DNA of 64,000 bases. Origin: Guadua angustifolia. Its lineage: Eukaryota > Streptophyta > Magnoliopsida > Poales > Poaceae. Below are positions 1 to 11,311 of the stretch, piece after piece. Within the stretch, counting starts at the first letter, position 1; each line of letters begins with the position of its first letter. The notes under the pieces were generated by a model that worked only from the letters and a program-made list of their open reading frames with translations, was not told where the DNA came from and did not search any database. The stretch covers positions 24,607-88,606 of the forward strand of contig JAYEVE010001288.1 of NCBI GenBank assembly GCA_036346375.1, written 5' to 3'. The position numbers were made by a program, and so were the translations under genes.

Positions 1-2121
1 GCTTGCTTCACGCTGGGTCAAGACGTCGCGTGGGCCTCGCTTCGCCATCTTGCGCCAGTGGTTAATTTCCATTCATTCATGCGGCCTAGTGAGCAGTCTG
101 ACCTTGTATTTTTTTTTCGGTTTTGATTTATTTAAAAGTCAAAAATACAAGAAAAATTCCAGAAAATTCCCAAAAATCCCCAAAAATCCAGAAATGCCAA
201 GAATACATATTCTTGACCGTTTCGAGCCACTGAATCCAAAAATGATCTCCGTTTCGCCATACCAAATCTAGAAAATTCCCAAAATACCCCTGAACTCTAA
301 TTCGGCCATTTTCTCTCATTTTCCTTTCCATTGCTTTTTCTTTATTTTGTTTTAATCGTTTATTTATTGTTTGCGTTTCTTCGTGCTAGATTCAACGTCA
401 GAGCAACCGTTGACACAAATCTCGGAGCAGGAGCAGACGTTGAAGCTCTACTTGGAATCGGAGCCGTTCAAGGCCCGACATGACATCGACCGTCTCTCGT
501 TAGGCGAACCTTTAAACCTCGCAAGGCAAGGCACACCCTTTGAACATGTTGAACCTAGATCCACTATAGTATACGTATATATTTCTTGTATTGCATTATT
601 TTTGTTAATTTTAGAAAACTAGCAAACTTGGTAGTTTCAAATAACATGATTAGTTACTACCAAATGTTAAACCACTGCTATGCCTTAAATTCCTTTGTAA
701 CCACTAGGATATAAAATACTAAACCTTCGTAGACATAGCAAATTCATACACATTACTACTTTTAGACAAATGCTTAATCTCCGAAAGTTGAGTCGGAGGA
801 TCTTTTTTAAAAAAAACTGCTACGGTTAGGGGGGCAGTATTGGACTAACCACGAGAGGTGGCTACGGGTCCGATCCCCAACCGATGACAAGTCTATGGAT
901 AAAATGATGGCGGTACAGTGGGTACCATGGAAATGATGTGGGTATAGACTTGGTCTTTGGCATTAAGGACTAATCTCCTTGGGCAAAGTAAATAACTTCA
1001 GAACTCGCTCAACCACGAGTTGGGCCGGCCAATCCTATTGACTTGGTCCAACGTAGCTCAGTACATTGTACTTCCCTTTTTAATACCTATAGGTAATGGC
1101 TGCCATTCTGGAAGAGAATGGATCACGCGAGAATCGGTGGAGCGGAATGGTGCCGCCATTCGGTTCTCTATGATGAGGTATCCACAGGCAGGCCGGCCGT
1201 GGGGCCCGCTTCGGCGATGGGTTCTGGGTGATCGAGAAATGGCGCCCTCTCGGGTAGGAGCTAAAAGGGAAGTTCAACGAAATGCTATGATTATCTCGGT
1301 CGGACGCATGCATAAAAGTTGCATGTTGATCCGGTGGCACTAATGACCGTAGATGTCTTGTGGGTAAAGCCGAGCACCTCTGCAGAGTGATATCAATGGT
1401 ATTGAATACGTCGTGCTTAGGTTAATGAAGCCGAGTTAATCTAGGTGATTCACGTGAATCGCGCCCTGTAGCTTTTATATTTAAAACTTGTCGTGAAGGT
1501 GAAACTTTGCAGATACCCCCCCATGATATATATTACTATTTATAGTTTGTGTTTCAAATGTAAAATGAAAAAGTGATATTTACAACTTGCATCCACAATG
1601 CTTAAAAACCTGTGCCTACCTTTGTTTACCCCTGCATGTAATATTCAGAATTTCCGTGTGGTTTGTTGAGTACGGTTGTGTACTCACCCTTGCTCCCATT
1701 CCCCCTCTTTAGATTTCATTTGAAGATGACAGGACCCAGAAGACCGTAGATAACGTTGTTATTCGGGTTGGAAGGCTTTGATCTATCTGCTCAAGCGTTT
1801 CCTGTAGGTGTTCTGTAATGTATTCGGTGCTAGCCGCACCTTTTGTAAAACTCTGGCCGTTAGGCCCTTATTTCATCTACAAAATGTTCGTATTCGCTCT
1901 TTATTCAGGCAATGTACACTTGGTTACCTACTGCCTAAATTTCTGAGTAGTATGAAGGTATTTATACGCACCTCGAAAAGGGCGGTCGTGATGACCATGG
2001 AAGTCCTCCGAGGCGGAGGATTTGCACCGGGCAGCACACAAGCGAGGTACCGAGGCGGCACCGATTGAGGCAACAAAGATGGTTAGGATTAGTGTCGTGG
2101 TTGGTGTCACACGATTGCCAA
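1..2121 (+). mobile_element. Remnant of a long Tekay/Del-type gypsy LTR, plus orientation
   Basis: No credible gene is present. Ordered blocks match, in inverted orientation, the 4.4-kb LTRs at 46650 and 54327: a block around 1355-1395 (CTTGTGGGTAAAG ... CTCTGCAGAGTG) and one around 1660-1695 (GAGTACGGTTGTGTACTCACC). The left end lies outside the window or is unrecognisable. The right end is cut by the hAT-like element at 2122. Short open frames here are not conserved and look accidental. The lineage is inferred from shared LTR blocks only. Confidence 0.6.
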
Positions 2122-2303
2122 TTAGGTGGGTATTTTTAAACCGAAACAAAAAAATTGAATCAAATCGAATTAACTGATTATTTTAGTTTTTTTGATTTTA
2201 TTTTCCGGTTCAGTTTTTATTTTAATGCTATTTGGTTTTTGGGTTTCGGTTTAGTTTCTAACTCTAAAAAACTAAAGAATCGAACAATCGATGTATACTC
2301 CAT

Positions 2304-2900
2304 TCAGCAGTCGGCACTCGCAGTCGCAGAAGTCGAGGCCCATTCCCATTCCCCATTCATTGAATTGCTTCTGTCCACGCAGTGCCCGCACGCTCCTCCA
2401 CGCTGGCCAGCCAACGACCACTCTCTCCATCGCCGCCTCCTACGGCCTGCGCCATCCCCACGTGGCCCACCTGCACAGTGTAGCATATCCCGGGCTGGCT
2501 TCCACCTGTAGATCCACGCTGCCTCCCTTACAAACTTCACCCACTCCGGGTCCGACAGGTCACGGCCCTTGGGGTGGCGGCACATGGAGCACTAGTGTAC
2601 GCAAAGGCTAGAGATGCTTGGCATCCAGATCCGGCTGTCCTTGGGCGGAGGGGCTCAGCAGTGGTCGGATCTAGTAGTGGAGGCGGCACGGAAGCTCTTG
2701 GCAGTAGTGGTAGTGGCCTCGACAGCGTGGTCCTTGGGCAGAGGCGATCGGCGGTGGTCGGATGCCCGGATCTGGTACGTGGTGGTAGCAACGGCCTCAG
2801 TAGCGCGGTCTTCAAGCGGCGGCGACGAGGCGGCGTCCGATGGCGGCACGGGTGCCTCATCTCACTCTGGTACCTCATCTGAAATAATATGTCCTTTGTA
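2304..2900 (-). pseudogene. GC-rich gene-like fragment inside the hAT-like element
   Basis: This segment is far more GC-rich than the surrounding AT-rich DNA. A 93-codon minus frame at 2304-2585 begins MCRHPKGRDLSDPEWVKF and has ordinary protein composition. The rest is repetitive, with GGTGGTCGGAT-like words near 2660 and 2754. I do not recognise the protein. Its place between hAT-like ends suggests a captured host gene piece (Pack-type element), but this is inference; it may equally be low-complexity GC-rich sequence. Confidence 0.35.
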
Positions 2901-3350
2901 GCTAGCCGCAAAGGCCTTTGATGATTTCCTGATTTATTTCAGTTTAATAGTTCTAGTACTTTTGTATTCAAACTGGGTTTAGCGATGCACACACGAAAGA
3001 ATAGTTCAAATTATATGTCCATTGTAGTCAGCCGCAAAGGCCTTTGGCCCTTTGATTTCCTGATTTGTTTCAGTTCAATAGTTCTACAAAGAAGCAATCA
3101 TTATTGTGAAAGTCACACTGCTAGTCCTGATTTAGATGATTAATTTATCAAATTGCTAGTCATGATTTAGACGATTAATTTACCAAATAATGAATGTAAA
3201 ATCTGGAAAACTTAAGAGCTAATGTTTCCTTCCAAATTAGTGGATCTGAAGCTACTTTTTTCAAGTCAAAATCAGCTTTGCATGATGTACTGGCTTCCAA
3301 ATTAGTGGATCTGAAGCTACATTTTCCAAGTCAAAATCAGCTTTTGCATG
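2885..3350. repeat. Three pairs of short tandem duplications
   Basis: Three consecutive imperfect duplications lie side by side. The first pair is near 2889 and 3018 (TAGCCGCAAAGGCCTTTG and its variant). The second pair is near 3120 and 3157 (TGATTTAGAYGATTAATTTA). The third pair, about 60 bp per copy, is at about 3233-3290 and 3294-3350 (CCAAATTAGTGGATCTGAAG). Replication slippage inside the transposon is the simplest explanation. No coding function is seen. Confidence 0.75.
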
Positions 3351-3587
3351 ATTTTGGGCACCCTGAAACGGGTTATGTTTTGATTGAGTCCACAGAATGT
3401 TATCTGTAGAACCGAAGCAGGCAAGGCAGGCAAGTTCAGGCTTCCGAACTGAAATATTTCGGTTAACCGAAAAGCTGAAATAACTGAACCGAAATATTTC
3501 GATTAATTCGGTTCAGTTTTTGAATTTATTCGGTTCGGTTTGGTTTACAATTCTCAAAAACCAAAATATTTTTAAACCGAAAAAACC

Positions 3588-4262
3588 TGTCATAGGTTAG
3601 AAATCTACAATAAACTTATAGTTTCGGGTACCTTCGAATTAGCAAAGTCAGACATAAAATCGGAGGTACATAATGTAGACAGGTTCAGGCCCCCGGATGG
3701 AGTAATACACTACTCCTGTGTGAATGACGTATGGAGTCGATGAACAGAGCACAAAGCAGGACGCCTATCTCTAATTACTATAAAGATTGAACTTAGGGGG
3801 TGGCTAAGTTACAGCTAAGGGTTGACGAAGCGTAGTTCGCCGGTTCTTAGATGCTTTGCTCAAAAGGTATTCTCGCTTGTCTAGCTCTGGATGGCTTATA
3901 GTCTGAGAATTTCTTATTTCCTTGAAGATACCTACCCCCGACCTTATATAGTCGAGGTAGTCTTACCTTAGGTTGAATCGTAGTTGGTTTGCGATACCAG
4001 ATTGTAACCGATGAGGAGTCCATCGTCGCGTGATCTTCGCAGCATATCCAAACTCCCCTGAATATCAGACGTAATCGAGTTGGTTTCCTCGTAACGGGAA
4101 AACGATCGAGTCCTTTCTTGTATGAAGATACCCTCTCCGCTTATATCTTATCCCATAGAATTGGGTCTATGATATCCGAAGTTTTCAGATGCTTGACTGA
4201 GCATATATGGTATAGTCTTTGAGTTTCTGGTGTATATCCATATCCCACATTTAGACTCAACA
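3588..4262. mobile_element. Solo LTR, 675 bp, target duplication AAACC
   Basis: The segment starts TGTCATAGGTTAG and ends AGACTCAACA, giving canonical TG...CA ends. It is flanked by perfect 5-bp duplications AAACC at 3583-3587 and 4263-4267. Inside are LTR-like words such as GGTTCAGGCCCCCGG near 3684 and CCTTATATAGTCGAGG near 3940. No internal retroelement sequence adjoins it, so it is a solo LTR left by LTR-LTR recombination. It lies in the hAT-like element, so it is younger. The family is unknown. Confidence 0.88.
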
Positions 4263-4304
4263 AAACCGAACGAAAAAACCAAATTAACCGAATGCCTACC
4301 CCTA

Positions 4305-4491
4305 GTTGCCGAGGAGTGGGCCGGTGGCTGGCCAGAGCTAAAGATGATGTCAGTGATGGGAGTTGAGGCGGCCGGCAGTGGCCCGAACGGCGACAGTAGA
4401 TTGGAAACTCCCGATGTGATGTGCCACCCCCGGAAATCTCCTTCTCCCTGAGGCAACGGATTGATCTAAAACTTTAGGCTCTGATACTACT
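4305..4491 (-). pseudogene. Copia primer-binding site and gag leader remnant
   Basis: Reading leftwards on the minus strand from the LTR end at 4492, the bases opposite 4477-4489 read TAGTATCAGAGCC. This is a one-base variant of the TGGTATCAGAGCC primer-binding site complementary to initiator methionine tRNA. A frame beginning MPQGEGDFRGW opens at 4456 and is interrupted by the hAT-like element at 4304. It occupies the position of a gag start, but too little remains to assign by protein similarity. Confidence 0.6.
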
Positions 4492-4912
4492 TGTTAGGGT
4501 TAGCACGGTAAAATAACAGGAAACATAATTTAACGTGGAAAAACTTTTATAGAAAAAAATCATAGGAAATAATTCACTATAATGGTTCAAAGATTATATG
4601 TACAGGGATATAGCTTAAATAGTTAAAAAAGTTTGAATTGTAGCAGATTTGGACTAATCTATTTGTATAAAACCAAAAGATATGGTAAGATGAAATATTG
4701 GGTTATCAGTAACATTTTTAATTTGAGTAGTCTCGTTTCGGAAGCCAGGCGATCATTCTTGCATTTCAGAATTCAGACTGACATTTATTAATAGTATTGA
4801 ATTTCCAATTCAGCCCATGATTTGTTTGCAAGAAATAATTATTAATTTTGTCTTGTTAACTTTAGAATGTTAGTTAAGCCTTGTGTACGTAGATTAGTTA
4901 AGTTATTTTTCA
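4492..4912 (-). repeat. Ale/Retrofit copia LTR, about 421 bp
   Basis: On the minus strand the segment would end ...CCCTAACA at 4492, directly followed by the methionine-tRNA primer-binding site. The other end is placed at CA 4911-4912, where the plus strand becomes pyrimidine-rich (CAGTTTCTTTTTTCAG), the complement of a polypurine tract. The LTR therefore has pol 3' sequence on one side and primer site plus gag leader on the other. The right boundary is uncertain by tens of bases. Confidence 0.55.
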
Positions 4913-7256
4913 GTTTCTTTTTTCAGTTTCCTGCAAGCATGCGCATGAACTCTGGAAGTGGGCCAATCACACCGGTAACTCTGGAAGCATGCGCATGAAC
5001 TCTGGCCGAGCCTGGAGCGCAGCTGGACGAATGATCACGCCCAAGAGCCTTCGTCAGGATGTCCGCCAGCTGATCTTTGGTGTCGACTGGCTCGACCCTC
5101 ACCCTGTCCTCCTTGATGGCGTGAAAACGGAGTGGCGCATCGTCGTGATCTGCATCGAGGGTCTCCTTTGCTCCTGGCGGTGGCGAGACGAACTCGATCA
5201 TTGACGCTGATGTAGAGGGACTCGCCTCCCACGCGGGCGTGCCTGTCGGAGTGTTAGGCGCAGGTGGCGTCGTTGCACGCTCTGGCGACTGGAGCGTGGT
5301 CACCACCTTCGGCTGTACCACGGTGGCGTACTCGATGACAAAGTCGCTATCGTCGTTCGCCGTTTGATCACCATCCCACTGCCACTGCGCCTCCTCATCA
5401 AAGATCACGTCGCGGCTGACGTGCACTCGCCTGGTGGTCGGATCGTAGACTCGATATGCCTTGGAGCCATCATGGGCTTGCTGCGGTCGTCAAGCTTCTT
5501 GACATTGGGCGCGACATTCTTGACGTGGGCCACGCACCCAAATGTGCGGAGATGATGCACCGCCAGCGTGGTCTCGTTCCACAGCTCGTACGGAGTCTTG
5601 CCGCCGGTGCCCTTGGTCGTTGACCTGTTGAGGATGTAGACCGCAGCGGTGATCGCCTCCCCCCAGAACTTGCCGGGGAGGCCCTTCGCCTTGAGCATGC
5701 TCCTCGCAGTCCCAACCACCGTCTGGTTCTTCCTCTCGACGACGCCGTTCTGTTGCGGGGTGTACGGCAATGGTATCTCGTATCTATATGTTTCTCGCGA
5801 TCATGAAAGACATGATTTTTATTCATTTGGATCGTGGTGGTTGTCAATCTTGCAGGATGTGGGCCTCCTCTCCTCGAAGCTCGCAAGAAAGCGCGCAAGT
5901 CAAATTCACGATAGGAAGGCTGTTGTAGCGGCGATGTACTCGCTTGCAGCCTTGACAAAGCCACTACCTTCGCTTCGCGATCGCCAGTGTGAGGTTGTTG
6001 CCGAGGAAGAACAGACTTCGGTGGTGCTCTTGCGGGTGTCAACGCCCTGGCAAGATCATCATCATCTTTATCCGAAGCGAGTTCGATATCTCCTTTCTTC
6101 CTCTGGTAGTAGCTTGTAGTGGTTTTACCGTACTGCGACATATTGCGAAAGACGCGCTTCACGGCCGCCAGGTGTTCGGTGGTGGGCTTCTCCATGAATC
6201 TGCTCACGTAGCCCACCGAGTATGCCAAGTCCGGTCTCGTGTTCACCAGATAGCGTAGCGCTCCCACAATCCGCCTGTACTCAATAGCACCGACAGCAGA
6301 GGCAATGCTCATCTTACTGAGTTTCAGGCGCGACTCCATGGGTGTGTTGCTGGCATTGCTCCCTGCCAGCCTCGCTGCCTCCAAAATCTTCAACGCGTAC
6401 ATGCCTTGGCTGATGGTGATGCCAATGTCGGTCTGGTTCACTTCCAGACCCAAATAGTAGTGCAACAGCCCGAGGTCGCTCATGTGGAAGGTGCCCTGCA
6501 TCTCCTTGTTGAAGCGCTTGAGCTCGACGGAGTCGCCACCGGTGATCACGAGATCGTCGACATACACGCCAACCACCAGCCGGTGCGCGCCCTCGCCGCG
6601 AACATACACGGCATGCTCAGACACGCTGCGCTGGAACCCAAGTGACACCAGGGAGGCGTCCACCTTGGCGTACCACGCGCGCGGGGCTTGATGAAGTCCG
6701 TAGAGCGTTTTGATCAAGCGCAGCACCTTGTGCTCCTCACCGGCGACCACGAATCCCGACGGTTGAGCGACGTAGACTTCTTCCCGCAGCTCTCCGTTCA
6801 GGAAAGCTGACTTTACGTCCATGTGGTGGACCGGCCATCCTTCGCTCGCCACGTGTGCCAGTAGGAGCCGGACCGACTCGAGACGCGCCACGGGTACAAA
6901 CACCTCGTCGTAGTTGATCCCTTGACGTTGCACGTATCCCTTCGCCACAAGCCGCGCTTTGTGCTTAGTGATGTTGCCGGCGTCGTCCTTCTTGGTCTTG
7001 AAAACCCACTTGAGCCCAATTCGGCGTTGGCGCGACGGAGGGTCGACGAGCTCCACGTGCCATTAGACTCGATTGATGCCATCTCGTCGAGCATCGCCTT
7101 CCGCCAGCATTCGTGCGTCTGTGTCTCCTCGAATGAAGCCGGCTCGTCGGTGCTCACTAAGAGAAGGTCTTCGACCAGGTCCGATCCGCCATCCCTGGTG
7201 GTGTGTTCGAGTTCAGTTCGTGTGTGTGCGTGTGTTCTTGAGCAGGGTAAGTTCAT
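4913..7256 (-). pseudogene. Rearranged Ale/Retrofit-type copia pol
   Basis: Minus strand, transcript order. The pre-RT segment and reverse transcriptase lie at about 7256-6100, with GLKWVFKTK, MDVKSAFLNGEL, LYGLHQAPRAWY and the catalytic YVDD motif. A frameshifted RNase H follows to HIDTRYH at about 5770. Next comes an integrase and linker block (5124-5769) with YTPQQNGVVERKN, FWGEA and HVSRDVIFDE. The RNase H tail ends with DQLADILTKALGRD. Normal copia order is integrase then RT then RNase H, so the integrase block is out of place. Several frameshifts and an internal deletion near 5470 show it is dead. The lineage call rests on motif wording and short LTR length. Confidence 0.88.
5124..5769 (-). 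pseudogene. Integrase C-terminal and linker block displaced into RNase H
   Basis: The block starts at PYTPQQNGVVER, immediately after the RNase H motif HIDTRYH. It ends at DDAPLRF, immediately before HAIKEDRVRVEP of the RNase H tail. If removed, the RNase H reading resumes close to register. It carries integrase core wording, the KLDDRS and HVSRDVIFDE regions and the linker that normally precedes RT. A deletion after KLDDRS has removed part of the GYE segment. It includes no catalytic aspartates of the integrase core, because those lie upstream of the block's start. Confidence 0.8.
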
Positions 7257-8991
7257 CTCCGGCGCCGGCGTTCGCTGGGAGATCCAACATAGAATCTTGC
7301 TTTGTACTCTGAGATTGATTCTTTTGTGTGGTCACTAACCATTAGGCATGATAGCTTTGTAGGTGTTTTCGAACCTCCGTCAGATGGCTGCCGGTCAGAG
7401 CAAGTCAGTTCATGCAAACTATGGCTGAATCTGTACAGACTCACGGGTTTTTGTGTCGAAGAAAGTAGAATACACATGCAAGCAGTTCTCGCAACAAAAT
7501 TCACATGACCAGTTCATGTATATTGTGGGTTAACTAGCAAACACCCCTTATGGAGTTCATAGCAGAAATAAGAGAGCATAGAGAATGCATAACAATAGAG
7601 AAACCAAGGGAGAGCAGGAAACAGCAACTTGTTGAAGCAAAATGGATTCTGGTTGCAGAGGGAGAAGAGAATCCATGGGAAAGAGGTTAGCATAGCAGGA
7701 ACATCGCAATCAAATGGGAGAGATAACATGATGCATTTATGTCGTTTTGAGCAACATTATGCACAATTTCGGCAGGACGAAATAGAAAATTGTTATGCTC
7801 TCACTGTACATCTTTTTTTTTTCAAATATAACCTCCTCACTTATGTTTTTACAAAATTACCTCCACTCCATCGTGGAAGATCCAGAGACGACGTGTCCCT
7901 GCCTTTTGAAGAGTGCGAAAACTACCTTACTCCGCCATAGTATGGGGAGTACGAGAGGACATACTTCTGTGCGTAGGGAGCGCGAACCAACCGCATTGCC
8001 TGCCCTGCCCGTGTGCATTGTGCCCTGCCTGCGCTCTCATGCGCTGCTCCTCAGGTGCGGCTAGGAACGTGTCACTTGTCACGCCTTTTGTGGTAGGGAC
8101 TAGGGCTATTTTTGTAAAAGCATGCATAGAAGCTATATTTGAAAAAAAAAACTTATCTTCAGAAAGCTAGATAAAGCATCACTTACGATTCTTCTTTCGT
8201 TTTGACAGATGAACTCCGGTTTCTTCTCTCTTTTTACTTTGAAAGATCAATCTCTCTTGACATATGGCCCCACAGCCTTCTGAGTGGTGTGGGTCGGATT
8301 AGATCTCTCATTAGGGCTCAGGATTGGTCTTGCTGTGAGTGGCCCATGATGAAGTTTCTTTCGGCTCGTCTAAAACAAAAAAGGCCATACGAGTTTTGGA
8401 CTTAGGTCCAATTCAGCTGTCCTGGCCTAGTAACTGGAGGTGGGATGCTGTGTTCTGATCCAACGAATCTTGTATTTTTTTGGGGGCGAAAACCATAATT
8501 TTGGATTTTTTTTGGGAGAAAACCATCCAAGAGATATATAGACACACCCATTTAATTTTTGCCAGAGTATTCGTTGTACCATGTTGTAGTTAGTGCCTAA
8601 TACTCTTTAAAACTATAATCTAAAGCCCTAAAGGAAAAAGGAAAAGGCAGTCAGACAGACAAAAAAGAGAGAGTATAATAAATTGGGTTGACAGTCAGAA
8701 ATTTCCCCAAATCATCTCATTTTCTCTAGCATTTCCACTTATGATCATACAAGGCAAAACTTGTCCTAAAGGACATCCTCCAGTTTACTAATCACCTCTC
8801 ATACTACCATCTAACACTATGAGCTACTTGATCAATATCTACATGTACAGACAGATCGATCATCGGATCTGCACCCACCACCACCCATGATGGGAAAAAC
8901 TGCATATCAAGAAGCACCAAAAAAAAAAGGTGACCAAAAGACAAGCATCTGATGGTCATCACACACATTTAAGCCAGCTAGCATTAGCAAG
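7257..8991. other. Intergenic, no supported gene
   Basis: The stretch to about 7510 borders the copia remnant and may include more of its pre-RT sequence. The rest shows no open frame with recognisable domains, no transfer RNA and no clear terminal repeats. Sequence at 8992 and below would include the 3' untranslated region of the first RTFL gene. The 8460-8530 stretch has two T-rich near repeats (AAAACCATAATTTTGG and AAAACCATCC). Confidence 0.5.
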
Positions 8992-9105
8992 CTAGTCATG
9001 CCACCGGAGCAGCATGACGACGCATCGGCGGATGATGTAGAGCCTCGCCTTGTGTTCCTTGAGAGCCCTGCCGAGCCCTCTCCTCTGGCTGTTCCCAACC
9101 TTCAT
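8992..9105 (-). CDS. DVL/RTFL small peptide, copy A (37 aa)
   Basis: The peptide is 37 residues, starting MKVGNSQRRG and ending RCVVMLLRWHD before a TAG stop. The C-terminal block (KEHKARLYII, then the Cys-Val-Val hydrophobic run and RWHD) is the DVL/ROTUNDIFOLIA domain. Family knowledge: DVL/RTFL peptides are plant-specific, associate with the plasma membrane, and restrict polar cell proliferation in leaves and fruits when overexpressed. The start is secure because an in-frame TAG lies four codons upstream (9115-9117). A TATA box (TCTATATAAG, 9211-9220) lies about 105 bp upstream. Two paralogues follow on the same strand at 12.2 and 15.0 kb. The domain is intact, so I treat it as functional. 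Confidence 0.9.
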   Translation of the reverse strand: MKVGNSQRRGLGRALKEHKARLYIIRRCVVMLLRWHD

Positions 9106-9210
9106 TCTCCCAAACTAAACCACACCTGATGGATTCGTTCTTGAACAATCTATGAAAGAAGACACTAGCTATCGGTGTGGATGGGTGGAGAGATCACTGG
9201 AGAGGGGAGG

Positions 9211-9220
9211 CTTATATAGA
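9211..9220 (-). promoter_or_regulatory. TATA box of RTFL copy A
   Basis: TCTATATAAG on the minus strand lies about 105 bp upstream of the start codon at 9105. Transcription would be expected to start near 9180-9190, giving a short leader. RTFL copies B and C have a TATA-like site at a comparable distance. Confidence 0.65.
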
Positions 9221-9965
9221 GGAAGATATCAAATGGGTTTCAGAGTATAGACTAGTATATTATACTTCACTTGCACGTACGGTTGCTGCAGCTAGCATGT
9301 ACTCATTCTACTAGTGAGCCGCGACTAAGTGTAGTTTTACCAGGAGACAGTGGCCTCGGTGACCAGTGGCCTCCTTGGACCTTTATGGCCTTGCTTTGCT
9401 CGCCCTGTCCCCCATGATCATGTGACCACTCATCCACCAGCTTGCAGCTTGCCTTCTCCTTGCTTAGTTTAATGGAGCTCCTGTGAGTCGCGACTCGCGA
9501 TTCTAGTAATGCGTCGGCCTTCCATGTAAATAGCGAATAGCATATGCGTGCGGTGTCTGGGGCTAGCTTGACTTTGAGACATAGACGTAGGGACGCCGTG
9601 AGAGCCGCATATGCGTGCGGTGTGCCGTGCCGTGGCATGCGCGCGCGTGCGGCGTGGAATGACCCACCCGTGTGCGTGGGTGCGCCGGTGCGCGCGCGGG
9701 CCGGGGACCACCGGCGTCGAGATCTGCACGGGCACAGCTAGGAGCTCTCCGTTGATTGCTGGTTTCGCTTTCTGCAGCTCCAAGGGAGTTTTCTTTTGGA
9801 CTTGTCATAGATTAGCAGCAGTATCACAGCTGTTGTTTCACATGTAAAGAGGCTTTGTGTGCAAGCTTTAACTTGTTTCTTTTGTTTGAAAATAAAAGGG
9901 AAAAGAGAGAGAGAGAAGTTTGGATCAAGATCAGGATGTACTACTGAATGAGTCATCCTGTCTGC

Positions 9966-10053
9966 TTTCTGCTTGCACGAGTGTACTCCATGTCTCCATC
10001 GTCAACAGGTTTCTGCTTGCACGAGTGTACTCCATGTCTCCATCATTAACAGG
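9966..10053. repeat. 44-bp tandem duplication
   Basis: Two adjacent copies (9966-10009 and 10010-10053) begin TTTCTGCTTGCACGAGTG and end AACAGG, differing at only a few bases near the ends. This is a simple recent slippage duplication in the upstream region of RTFL copy A. Confidence 0.9.
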
Positions 10054-11000
10054 AACCTTTCTGATGCTTCCTAATGATAGCACCTTAACAAGAGCGTGAG
10101 CTTATTTAGATTCAGAAAAATCTTCACTTTATTGGGAGAGAATGATGTTAATTTGCGCACACAGGGGTAATCATTCCTTCCATTGTTGGAATAATGCCAC
10201 TACATGGTGCTCATTACTAGTTTTAAGAAAGTTGCTAAGAGTTGGAAAATTAATATGGCCTAACGTTGATTTAATTCCATAGTTAAGCAATAAAAACATA
10301 ATGTTAAAAATTGTGTCTACAACAAGATTACTAGAAGCCAGCAAAGATTCAATGAATATAAAACATGCTAGTAAGAAAGGCACACATACACATGCTAGAT
10401 AACCCAATTGATACATAGAAATAAACAATACTATCATAGTAGCATGTCTTCTGATAAAATCTAATCATAATAGAAAGATTGCTTGAACCAATAGCTAGTC
10501 AGTGTGAGATACTTATCGTGGGCTTAATGAAGAAAAGGAAGCTGCGTAGAAGTAGCATGACGATCGAAGATTAGTAGTCGCACGGTGTGGTGCTTTTCAG
10601 AAACCTGATCGCCAGTCGCTTGTGAAAGTCGTCAAAGGCCAGCGTTAGATCAGAGATACTGCTCTACATCATGCCCATTTCATGACGGGGAAGGGCATGA
10701 TGGCTCAAGGACAGCAAGCACCAAAGGAAGCAGAGAGCGCCGGACGAAGACAAGATTGGTTTTTCCGTCATTATTCTTCACGAATAGGGATATCTCCTTT
10801 ATGAAGGCAGGTCCAACTACCTTTCAAGAATTAGGATTGAACTGCCATGATTCCAGAAACCACCCTTGGAATCTCGCACCATTGGGCAAACGGACTAACA
10901 ACACAATAATATATGTCTCGCTTAGTCTGCGGCGCCACGTCGGCTATCGAGGTATAAAGTGGTGTGATATTGTAGGTACACGTGGCAAAGGTTAAGTCAT

Positions 11001-11311
11001 TTTTTTGATTAAGGAAGCATTTTATTAATCTCAAGAAACTTACATTGAGACAATACAAGTCCTTGAAATTACTTAGGCCCGCTGCTTAACAAGCACACAG
11101 CCAACAAGGAATGAAAAAAAAAGAAAGGAAAAGAAAAACGCACACACTAGTGACTAGCAATCCGAAGACTAGACCGCCACCCATGTGCCCGAGAATAGAA
11201 GTCCGTATACCGAACAAGACAATGAGTAGCGCCACCAAAGCGTTCGCGTCTCCACCTTGTGCAACCTGCCCTCTGAACGGAGCGATGGGTAATAGAATAA
11301 ATAACTTGCAA
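11001..11311 (-). mobile_element. 5'-truncated LINE-like retroposon with 18-bp target duplication
   Basis: The segment is flanked by perfect 18-bp duplications TGGCAAAGGTTAAGTCAT at 10983-11000 and 11312-11329. On the minus strand it ends in a short A tail (opposite 11001-11006), preceded by the polyadenylation-like AATAAAA opposite about 11027-11033. The body has wording typical of plant L1 3' ends (GGCTGTGTGCTTG, GCGGGCC). Long duplications with an A tail indicate target-primed reverse transcription. It could instead be the 3' end of a retroposed host mRNA, since no LINE frame remains. Confidence 0.8.

Larger units (their letters stand above)
2122..4304. mobile_element. hAT-like non-autonomous element
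   Basis: The left end reads TTAGGTGGGTATTTTTAAACCG. The right end reads AACCGAATGCCTACCCCTA, so the termini are imperfect inverted repeats of the TAGGGGTGGGCATTCGG class typical of plant hAT MITEs. Flanking 8-bp sequences ATTGCCAA (2114-2121) and GTTGCCGA (4305-4312) match at 6 of 8 positions, as expected for an old target duplication. Both ends are rich in GGTTCGGTTT-type words. The interior holds a GC-rich gene-like fragment, short duplications and a solo LTR. No transposase frame is visible. Confidence 0.65.
9106..10982. other. Upstream region of RTFL copy A, no further gene
   Basis: Promoter-side DNA of copy A. A strongly GC-rich patch at 9600-9745 contains GCCGGGGACCACCGGCG (9700-9716), closely matched upstream of copy C at 15562-15578. 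The repeated word CATATGCGTGCGGTGTS occurs near 9541 and 9608. From 10140 to 10980 the sequence is unremarkable and AT-rich, with no domain-bearing frame. Confidence 0.5.
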
